DNA from: Candidatus Dormiibacterota bacterium | Lineage (GTDB): Bacteria; Chloroflexota; Dormibacteria; Aeolococcales; Aeolococcaceae | Assembly: GCA_003135255.1 (NCBI GenBank) | Contig: PLAX01000189.1 | Coordinates: 1-12,710, forward strand | DNA length: 12,710 bases | Reading direction: 5' to 3' | In this document: positions 6,923-12,710 of the stretch, in pieces | Layout of the letters: each line of letters begins with the position of its first letter | Position numbering within the stretch: the stretch's first letter is position 1 | Made by a program: the position numbers and the translations under genes | Notes under the pieces: model-generated | The model's database searches: none | What the model saw: only the letters and a program-made list of their open reading frames with translations | Told to the model about the DNA's origin: nothing

Positions 6923-7606
6923 GTGGCCTTGGACGCGAGCAAGGAACCGGCTCTGCTCTTCGATCTGGACGGCACCCTGGTGGATAGCGTCTACCAGCAT
7001 GTGATCGCCTGGCGCACGGCCCTGGAGGACGAGGGCCTGGACCTCTCCACCTGGCGCATCCACCGCCGTGTGGGCATGAGCAACGGGCTGCTGGTGAACG
7101 CCCTCGCCAGAGAGATGGGGAGGGAGTTCTCCGCGGAGCAGGTGGCGGCGCTGCAGGCGGGCCACGCTCGCGTTTTCCGTGAACTCGCACCGCACGTTCG
7201 GCCGCTGCCCGGGGCGGTCGAGTTGCTCCGCGACCTCTCTCAGCGTGGTGTCCCCTGGGCGATCGCCACTAGTGGCACCCGGGCGACCGCCGGACCCAAT
7301 CTCGCCAAGCTGGGAGTGCCGGCGTCGGTGCCGGTCGTCACCCGCGACGAGGTCCCCTTTGCCAAGCCCGATCCCGATCTCTTCCTTGCCGCCGCCGATC
7401 GGTTGGGGGTGGCCATCACCAACTCCGTCGTCGTGGGGGACAGCATCTGGGATGTTCTCGCCGCCCGCCGCGCCGGAGCACTGGGAGTGGGCCTGCTATC
7501 GGGCGGCTACAGCCGCCAGGAGCTCGAGGTGGCGGGCGCCTTTCGCATCTACCATGACCCTGCCGCACTCCAGCTCCACCTCGATGAGCTGGGGATCCGG
7601 AGGTGA
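6923..7606 (+). CDS. HAD-superfamily hydrolase, phosphoglycolate phosphatase / beta-phosphoglucomutase-like
   Basis: This encodes a 227-residue soluble HAD enzyme of subfamily IA with all four motifs. Motif I is LFDLDGTLVDS (nucleophile Asp14, acid/base Asp16), motif II is IATSGT (Ser117 or Thr116), motif III is FAKPDPD (Lys148), and motif IV is VVGDSIWD (Asp173, Asp177). The helical segment between motif I and residue 95 is the C1-type cap that controls substrate access. Such enzymes hydrolyse small phosphate monoesters or, as in beta-phosphoglucomutase, isomerise sugar phosphates; the substrate cannot be assigned. The GTG at 6923 is the only start that keeps the N-terminal strand; its Shine-Dalgarno (AGGA, two bases away) is poor. 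It follows the reductase by 78 nt, a gap containing two tandem palindromes, so it may have its own control. It converges with the coiled-coil gene. Confidence 0.9.
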   Translation: MALDASKEPALLFDLDGTLVDSVYQHVIAWRTALEDEGLDLSTWRIHRRVGMSNGLLVNALAREMGREFSAEQVAALQAGHARVFRELAPHVRPLPGAVELLRDLSQRGVPWAIATSGTRATAGPNLAKLGVPASVPVVTRDEVPFAKPDPDLFLAAADRLGVAITNSVVVGDSIWDVLAARRAGALGVGLLSGGYSRQELEVAGAFRIYHDPAALQLHLDELGIRR

Positions 7607-7737
7607 CGTACGGACATCGGTCCAACCGGGCCCCGCTGGACGCCTGCCGAGAGGTGGCAATGATGCGGCGCGTCAGCGGGAAACGCGAGAGCGCTTAGCA
7701 GGGAACGTCCCACCCTCACGTGTTGAGAATGAGTCAC

Positions 7738-7760
7738 CTGAGGTCAGCCTGACTACTCAG
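7738..7760. terminator. Imperfect hairpin between convergent genes
   Basis: CTGAG-GTCAG-C-CTGAC-TA-CTCAG folds into a stem with a 2-nt bulge. It lies between the stop codons of the convergent hydrolase and coiled-coil genes and overlaps the TAG stop (7753-7755) of the latter. Neither strand has a T-run after the stem, so a bidirectional terminator role is only suggested by position. Confidence 0.3.
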
Positions 7761-8397
7761 CCGGCTCCCGGGATTCCGGAGGTTCGCCCTGCACGTCGAC
7801 GATCGCCGTGGCCGAGTCAGCCACGCCCCCCAGATCTCGCAACCGCTCGCGCAGGTCCTGCATCTGCCGTTCCGTCTCAGCCAGCTCAGAGGCCTGGCGC
7901 CGCATCGTCTGCTCCATCTCCCATCTCGCCGTGTCCGTAGTCGCCCCCCGCGGATGCCGGACAGACCACATGCCCTCCCAAAGTGCGCGCCTCTCCTGCA
8001 CCTCTTCGCGCAGGACGTGCGCTTCGTGCTGGCGGTGCTTCAACTCAGCCTCGAGGCGGACACTGAGCTCGGCCTGGAACTGCTTCTGCAGGGCAGACTG
8101 CCAGCGCTCGAAGAGCTGTGTCGCCAGTTCGCCGGCGAACTGCTGGATCTCGGAGGGGCTCAGAATTACCCCTCCCCCTCCGGGCGACGTCGCCGCAGCC
8201 GAAGCGGGCACCTCCTCCTCCATCGGGCTGTGCTCCCCGGCCTGCTCGATCTCCCCCGCCCGGGAGGCGGGCGGCGAGGGAGGAGAGCCGGCCGGCGCGG
8301 TTGTGTCTTCCGGCGGGTTGGTCACGTTCTCAGCCGCCCATCCTACCTCTCCCTCGGTTCCGGTCCCCGCCCCCACTGCTCCACTCGTAGCCGCCAT
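7753..8397 (-). CDS. Hypothetical protein, disordered N-terminus and coiled-coil C-terminus
   Basis: This encodes a 214-residue hydrophilic protein that I do not recognise. Residues 1-77 are low-complexity Ala/Pro/Ser/Glu/Gly sequence, probably disordered. From LSPSEIQQFAGELATQLFERW onward the protein becomes strongly helical and charged, with two stretches (about 80-135 and 150-187) having the spacing of coiled coils, separated by WEGMWSVRHPRG. There is no signal peptide or membrane segment, so it is probably cytoplasmic and perhaps a scaffold or partner protein; this is inference. The ATG at 8397 is the first usable start, without a clear Shine-Dalgarno. The open frame continues far to the right through other genes, but that extension is not protein-like. 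It is last in the minus-strand series, 236 nt after the zinc-ribbon gene, and that gap holds no clear ORF, repeat or promoter. Confidence 0.7.
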   Translation of the reverse strand: MAATSGAVGAGTGTEGEVGWAAENVTNPPEDTTAPAGSPPSPPASRAGEIEQAGEHSPMEEEVPASAAATSPGGGGVILSPSEIQQFAGELATQLFERWQSALQKQFQAELSVRLEAELKHRQHEAHVLREEVQERRALWEGMWSVRHPRGATTDTARWEMEQTMRRQASELAETERQMQDLRERLRDLGGVADSATAIVDVQGEPPESREPAE

Positions 8398-8633
8398 CGG
8401 GACGGGACGCCGCCGATCGTGACACCACCGATCCGCAAGGCCGATGCACCACCGCAGACTGAGGCTTCCGCTTCGCTCGGTGCGTTCGTCCGAATGGGGG
8501 TAAGAGCACCCTCGCCTGGCCCAGCCTGACCTCGCTGGATGGGCCGGCCCAGTGCTCGCCGGGCAAGGTCGCATCGGCAGTGTGCCACCGGTGCGCGCTT
8601 CCCCCCGGGAGAAGGGCCGTGATCTCCGGCTAG

Positions 8634-9119
8634 TCAGCCCGGGTAGACGAACGGCGGCCCTTGTGTGGGGCTGTTGGCGAGGATCGTCCCGATCACGATG
8701 AACGCCACGACGCCCACTGCCAGGCCGGCGACGCCCAGGATGATCGCGGCGCGGGCCATGCCGCCTCCGCGCTCGCCGCTCGCCTCGATCTGATGAAGGG
8801 CGATGCCCCCGAAGATCAGTGCGAGCACGGCGCCGATGACCGTGAAGCACCAGAAGCCCATCACGAGTGCCGCGATGGCGAAAGCGTTGGTCGGGGGGCG
8901 GCCCGGATACGGGCCCCGCGGCTGCGGCCAGCGCTCCGGAGGCAGCGGTCTCGCGCTCACGGGGCGGTCGGGAGCGGGCACATCCGAGCCGGCACCTGTC
9001 TCGGGCGAACGGTCCTGCGGCTGATCCAGCTGAGCAGCCGCAGGAAGCACCGGGGCTCTGCATGCGGAGCAGTAGCGCGCGAGGTCGTGCAGCGCCTGGC
9101 CACACTGATCGCAGTACAC
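8634..9119 (-). CDS. Zinc-ribbon membrane protein with DUF4190-like domain
   Basis: This encodes a 161-residue protein in three parts. The N-terminus is a double-CxxC zinc ribbon (YCDQCGQALHDLARYCSAC, about residues 2-20). A Pro-rich hydrophilic linker (about 25-75) follows. The C-terminal domain has two membrane helices, NAFAIAALVMGFWCFTVIGAVLALIFGGIALHQI and AAIILGVAGLAVGVVAFIVIG, arranged as in DUF4190. A zinc ribbon fused to such a domain is a common unexplained architecture in Gram-positive and related bacteria; its function is unknown. GTG at 9119 is chosen because GGAGG lies five bases upstream and the ribbon then begins at residue 2; a TTG at 9173 would add 18 residues with no ribosome-binding site. 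It lies 83 nt after the GH3 stop codon and may share its transcript. The ribbon would face the cytoplasm if the N-terminus does. Confidence 0.82.
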   Translation of the reverse strand: MYCDQCGQALHDLARYCSACRAPVLPAAAQLDQPQDRSPETGAGSDVPAPDRPVSARPLPPERWPQPRGPYPGRPPTNAFAIAALVMGFWCFTVIGAVLALIFGGIALHQIEASGERGGGMARAAIILGVAGLAVGVVAFIVIGTILANSPTQGPPFVYPG

Positions 9120-9202
9120 ATCTGCCTCCGGAACCGGGACGAGGTGATGCCGCCGGATTGTACGGGGCCGCAAGCCCAGTCGAGTGGGACGCGGCTACGA
9201 GC

Positions 9203-11299
9203 TCAGTCGAGCGGAGCGGAGGCGGCGAGCGGCTCGAGGCCGCCCACGACCTCGACGCCGAGGATGTGGGCGATGTCCGCGGACGACCGCCCGACGTGCA
9301 GCTGGTAGGTGCCGCCCTCCACGTACCAGCCGGCCCGTCCGCGGTGGAGCGGCCCGTCGTGGACATGCGCGGCGGGAATGTTCCGGCGGTCTGCCAGGTC
9401 CAGCCACGCCTCGTCGACGACATCGTAGTGGGCGAAGGAGCGCTCGCCCAGCTCGAGGCTCACGGTGGTCGACTCCCCCGGGTCCAGGTGCACCTTGGCG
9501 AAGGCCCTGAGCTCCTTCACGGCCCGGAGATGTCGCTCCGGCGAGCCCGAGCCACCGCCAGGCGGCGCAACGTAGAGCTGCACGACCTCCGAGCCCCGCC
9601 GGGTCCCCGTGTTGGTCACCGGGACCTCGACCCGCAGCCGCTCGCCGGGAGCCAGGCGCGAGCTCGACAGGCTCGGTGTGCCGATCTCGAAGGTCGTGTA
9701 GGAGAGCCCGTGGCCGAAGGGGAACCGCACCGGCAGCCGGCGCGCCTCGTACCAGCGGTAGCCCATGAGGAGGCCCTCGCCGTAGGGGACCTCGCTGCTC
9801 TCACCGGGGAAGTTGCCGTAGGCGGGCGAATGCTCGAGCAGGAGCGGCAGGGTGGTGGGAAGGCGGCCGCCGGGCTCGGCCTCGCCAAGGAGCACGTCGA
9901 CGAGGGCGTTGGCGTGCTCCTGCCCGGCGAACCACGTCTGCAGGAGGGCGCCGGCGGCATCGGCCCACGGCATGGTCACGGGCGACCCCGTGTTGACAAC
10001 GACCACAGCGTCGCGCGTCGTCCGGACGATCCGCCAGACCAGGTCATCCTGCCTCCCGGGCAGGTCCATCGACTCGCGGTCGACGCCCTCGGTCTCGACC
10101 GTAGAGTCGGTGCCGACGATGACCACGACGGCGTCGGCACCCTGGGTCAGGGCCACCGCCCGCTCGATGCCGGCCTCGTCCTCTCCGGCCTCGTACACGA
10201 TCTCAACGCCATCGCCCAGTCGCCGGCGCAGCGCCTCCAGCGGTGAGAGGAGGTAGTGCGGCAGGACGGTGGCGCTGCCGCCGCCCATGATGCCCGGATG
10301 CTCGGCGTTGCGCCCCAGCACGGCCACCCGGTGCAGCGCCCCGGCCGCAAGCGGCAGGACGCCCCGGTTGGCGAGCAGCACCGCCGCCTCGGACGCGGCC
10401 CGGCGCGTCATCTCGCGATCCTCGGGCCGGTCCACCGGCTGCTCGTCCCGTGGCTCGTCGTCGAGTGCCCCGACTTCCTCAAATACCGTGAGCATGCGCC
10501 GCACCTTGGCATCCAGCTCCGCCTCCTCCACCCGCCCGGAGCGCACCGCCTCGGCCAGCTCCCCACCGAAGGCGCGCTCCGGTCCGGGCATCTCCAGATC
10601 CAGCCCAGCACGGGCCGCGTCGACGGTCTTCGCCAATCCGAACCAATCGGTCATGACGAAGCCCGCGAAGCCCCACTCCCCGCGGACGATGTCGCGCAGG
10701 AGGCGTGGGCTGTCGGGCACGTGCGTGCCGTTGACCCGGTTGTAGCTGGTCATGATGGCCAGCACCCCGGCGACCCTGACCGCGTGCTCGAAGGGCAGCA
10801 GGTAGAGCTCGCGCAGGGTGCGCTCGTCGATCATGGACGAGCTGGTGTAGCGCTCAAACTCGGTCTCGTTGCCGACCAGGTGCTTGACGGTCGCGATCAC
10901 GCCCTGGTCCTGGACCCCGCGGATGTACGCGACAGCGAGCCTGGCGGTGAGCAGGGGGTCCTCGGAGAAGACCTCGAAATTGCGCCCCCAGAGCGGATGG
11001 CGGTGCAGGTTGACGGTGGGCGCCAGCAGCACCCGGGCGCCCTTGTCGCGGGCCTGACGGGCGACGGCGCCGCTCGCCTCCGCCACCAGCCCGGGATCCC
11101 AGGTGGCGCCCAGCGCCGTCGCCGAGGGGATGCAGATCGAGGGCGTCGGCGAGAAGAAGCCGTCCTTCTCGCCCCGAGCGCCGTTGGGCCCGTCGGTGAG
11201 CTTGACCGAGGGGATGCCCAGCCGGGGGACCGCCGCGGTGTGCCAGAAGTCGATGCCGGCGGTGAGCGACGCCTTCTCGTCGAGGGTCATCCCGGCCAC
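9203..11299 (-). CDS. Glycoside hydrolase family 3 beta-glucosidase (start probably upstream at ATC 11350)
   Basis: This is a GH3 enzyme removing non-reducing beta-linked sugars, most likely glucose, from oligosaccharides or glycosides. The 698 residues from GTG 11299 comprise a GH3 N-domain (about 1-290), a GH3 C-domain (about 330-560) and a C-terminal fibronectin III-like domain (about 590-690). Seen are LTDGPNGARG in the substrate pocket, KHLVGNETE, and the nucleophile Asp218 in FVMTDWFG. The general acid/base Glu is expected near VETEGVDRESMDLPG. There is no signal peptide and no PA14 insert, so it is probably cytoplasmic, acting on imported sugars. The family N-terminus continues upstream: the in-frame codons to 11350 read IDQPRSRTDPARDIPALVAGM. 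AGGAG at 11361-11357 lies six bases before an ATC at 11350, just where an ATG is expected, so the true product is probably 715 residues. It follows clpC by 16 nt. Confidence 0.93.
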   Translation of the reverse strand: MAGMTLDEKASLTAGIDFWHTAAVPRLGIPSVKLTDGPNGARGEKDGFFSPTPSICIPSATALGATWDPGLVAEASGAVARQARDKGARVLLAPTVNLHRHPLWGRNFEVFSEDPLLTARLAVAYIRGVQDQGVIATVKHLVGNETEFERYTSSSMIDERTLRELYLLPFEHAVRVAGVLAIMTSYNRVNGTHVPDSPRLLRDIVRGEWGFAGFVMTDWFGLAKTVDAARAGLDLEMPGPERAFGGELAEAVRSGRVEEAELDAKVRRMLTVFEEVGALDDEPRDEQPVDRPEDREMTRRAASEAAVLLANRGVLPLAAGALHRVAVLGRNAEHPGIMGGGSATVLPHYLLSPLEALRRRLGDGVEIVYEAGEDEAGIERAVALTQGADAVVVIVGTDSTVETEGVDRESMDLPGRQDDLVWRIVRTTRDAVVVVNTGSPVTMPWADAAGALLQTWFAGQEHANALVDVLLGEAEPGGRLPTTLPLLLEHSPAYGNFPGESSEVPYGEGLLMGYRWYEARRLPVRFPFGHGLSYTTFEIGTPSLSSSRLAPGERLRVEVPVTNTGTRRGSEVVQLYVAPPGGGSGSPERHLRAVKELRAFAKVHLDPGESTTVSLELGERSFAHYDVVDEAWLDLADRRNIPAAHVHDGPLHRGRAGWYVEGGTYQLHVGRSSADIAHILGVEVVGGLEPLAASAPLD

Positions 11300-11356
11300 G
11301 AGCGCAGGGATGTCACGGGCCGGGTCCGTGCGGGAGCGGGGCTGGTCGATGCCCGT

Positions 11357-11361
11357 CTCCT
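11357..11361 (-). promoter_or_regulatory. Shine-Dalgarno of the GH3 gene pointing at an ATC codon
   Basis: On the minus strand AGGAG is followed by six bases (ACGGGC) and then ATC at 11350-11348, in frame with the GH3 protein. No ATG, GTG or TTG occurs in frame before GTG 11299, and that GTG has no ribosome-binding site. The site favours translation from the ATC, or an ATG changed to ATC in this strain or assembly. Confidence 0.55.
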
Positions 11362-11366
11362 CTCCC

Positions 11367-12710
11367 CTACTCGGAGGGCGTCGCGGCCACGGCCTCCGCC
11401 TTCTCCTTCCGCTCGCTCTTCTCGCGCCGGGTCGACTTGGAGACCAGCTGCATCTTGATCTCGCCGTCGACCACCTCGACCACGACGGTGTCGCCGGGGC
11501 TGTGCTTGAGCCGGAGCAACTCCTCGGAGAGCGGATCCTCGATCACCTTCTGGATGACCCGGCGGAGCGGCCGGGCGCCGTAGACCTTGTCGAAGCCCTC
11601 CTCGACGATGCGGTCCTTGGCCTCGTCGGAGACGGTCAGCTGCAGCTCCTGCGCGGCCAGGTGGGTGGCGACACGGGCCAGCATCAGCTCGACGATCTCG
11701 CGCATCTGAACGTGATTGAGCCGCTGGAAGACGACCACCGCGTCGACCCGGTTCAGGAACTCGGGACGGAAGGCACGCTTGAGCTCGTCCAGGATGCTGT
11801 CGCGCATCTTGGCGTGGTCCACGTCGATGGCACGGTCGGCCGACATCGCCGGCTGGAAGCCGAGCGAGAGATTGCTCTTGAGGCTGGCGACGCCGAGATT
11901 GCTGGTCATGATCACGATGGTGTTGGCGAAGTTGACCGCCTTCCCCTTGGCATCGCTCAACCGGCCGTCCTCGAGGATCTGGAGCAGCATGTTGAAGACT
12001 TCGGGGTGGGCCTTCTCGATCTCGTCGAAGAGGACGACGCTGTACGGACGGCGGCGCACCGCCTCGGTGAGCTGACCGCCCTCGTCGTAACCGACGTAAC
12101 CGGGAGGCGAGCCGACCAGACGGGCGGTCGAGTGCCGCTCCATGAACTCGCTCATGTCGAGCCGGATGATGGCGTCCTCGTTGTCGAAGAGGAAGGCCGC
12201 CAGCGAGCGGGCCAGCTCCGTCTTGCCCACCCCGGTGGGCCCGAGGAACATGAACGAGCCGATCGGCCGGCGGGCGTCCTTCAGTCCGGCGCGGGCGCGC
12301 CGCACCGCCTGCGAGATGACCTTGACCGCCTCATCCTGGCCGATGAGCCGCTTGTGGATCTCCGCCTCCATCTGGAGCAGCTTGGTGGTCTCCTCCTCCA
12401 CCAGCCGGGCCACGGGCACACCGGTCCACGAGCTGATGATCTCGGCGATGTGCTCCTCTGTCACATCGGGCACGGTCGCGCCGAGCTTGTCCCGCCAGGC
12501 CATCTCCTCGGAGACGTACTTCTCCTTGAGCTTCTTCTCGTTGTCCCGGAAGTTGGCCGCGGTCTCGTAGTCCTGACCGGCAATGGCCTCTTCCTTCTGG
12601 GTCACGAGCTCGCGGATCTCCTTCTGCATGGCGCGGAGCTCGCCGGGAGTCGTGGTCAGCTTCATGCGCACCCGCGCGCTGGCCTCGTCGATGAGGTCGA
12701 TGGCCTTGTC
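11367..12710 (-). CDS. clpC: ClpC-type AAA+ unfoldase, C-terminal part (N-terminus beyond the window)
   Basis: This is the C-terminal 447 residues of a Clp/Hsp100 ATPase, which unfolds proteins as a hexamer and feeds them to ClpP. The fragment begins DKAIDLIDEASAR at the end of the first AAA+ domain. The middle domain follows with a UVR-type coiled segment (ELRAMQKEIRELVTQKEEAI then QDYETAANFRDNEKKLKEKY), the mark of ClpC rather than ClpB, ClpA or ClpE. The second AAA+ domain has Walker A GPTGVGKTE (12219-12245), Walker B VVLFDEIEKAHP, sensor 1 IVIMTSN, the ClpP-contacting LGF loop (NLSLGFQ), the arginine-finger region FRPEFLNR, and sensor 2 YGARPLRR. The tail is Lys/Glu-rich (RREKSERKEKAEAV). 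The stop is TAG at 11369-11367. The start and first ATPase domain lie beyond 12710, so the promoter and any CtsR-like control are not visible. Confidence 0.96.
   Translation of the reverse strand, partial: DKAIDLIDEASARVRMKLTTTPGELRAMQKEIRELVTQKEEAIAGQDYETAANFRDNEKKLKEKYVSEEMAWRDKLGATVPDVTEEHIAEIISSWTGVPVARLVEEETTKLLQMEAEIHKRLIGQDEAVKVISQAVRRARAGLKDARRPIGSFMFLGPTGVGKTELARSLAAFLFDNEDAIIRLDMSEFMERHSTARLVGSPPGYVGYDEGGQLTEAVRRRPYSVVLFDEIEKAHPEVFNMLLQILEDGRLSDAKGKAVNFANTIVIMTSNLGVASLKSNLSLGFQPAMSADRAIDVDHAKMRDSILDELKRAFRPEFLNRVDAVVVFQRLNHVQMREIVELMLARVATHLAAQELQLTVSDEAKDRIVEEGFDKVYGARPLRRVIQKVIEDPLSEELLRLKHSPGDTVVVEVVDGEIKMQLVSKSTRREKSERKEKAEAVAATPSE

Noticed and set aside
5721..8393. CCACTCGTAGCC repeated at 5721-5732 and 8381-8392
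   Set aside because: A single pair of 12-mers with no shared context is probably coincidence.
7753..9423. Full 556-codon minus-strand frame
   Set aside because: Only the last 214 codons look like protein; the remainder runs through the zinc-ribbon and GH3 genes in a shadow frame.
10256..11458. Plus-strand 400-codon ORF opposite the GH3 gene
   Set aside because: His/Arg/Gln-rich antisense shadow of a gene with complete GH3 domains.

Overview
This is high-GC bacterial chromosome. Coding frames are strongly biased to G/C in the third codon position, several genes use GTG starts, and the genes are densely packed on both strands. ClpC with a UVR-type middle domain, an MMPL exporter under a TetR repressor, and a cytoplasmic-type GH3 beta-glucosidase suit an actinobacterial or Dormibacterota/Chloroflexota-like soil organism. 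There is no rRNA, tRNA or lineage marker, so this placement is weak inference. No CRISPR array, insertion sequence, integrase, tRNA or rRNA was recognised.

Left part (1-2514): bases 1-229 hold no convincing gene, only a short perfect inverted repeat (60-76). Between 230 and about 728 on the minus strand lies a coding-like stretch split by a one-base frameshift and lacking a good start; it looks like a broken hypothetical gene. Reading rightward from about 802 is an orphan membrane histidine kinase (about nine or ten membrane helices, HisKA_3, HATPase_c) with no response regulator beside it.

Middle part (2643-7606): a TetR-family repressor gene on the minus strand diverges from a plus-strand run of an MMPL/RND exporter, an aldo/keto reductase and a HAD-family hydrolase. 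The repressor-exporter intergenic region contains two copies of the dyad CTTAC-N3-GTAAG, together making a perfect 15-bp inverted repeat. These are very probably the repressor's operators. The reductase and hydrolase may belong to the same transcript (gaps of 168 and 78 nt), but both gaps hold structure of their own: a small ORF with a strong Shine-Dalgarno sequence before the reductase, and two tandem palindromes before the hydrolase.

Right part (7753-12710): all genes are on the minus strand, so transcription runs from the right edge leftward. The order is ClpC (N-terminus beyond the window), a GH3 beta-glucosidase whose likely start has a good Shine-Dalgarno but an ATC codon, a small zinc-ribbon membrane protein, and an unrecognised coiled-coil protein. 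ClpC and GH3 are almost contiguous and may be co-transcribed. The 236 nt between the last two genes (8398-8633) hold nothing clear.

No wholly new multi-gene system is evident. The strongest new-looking observations are the paired TetR operators, the ATC start problem of the GH3 gene, the frameshifted orphan gene, and the uncharacterised zinc-ribbon and coiled-coil proteins.
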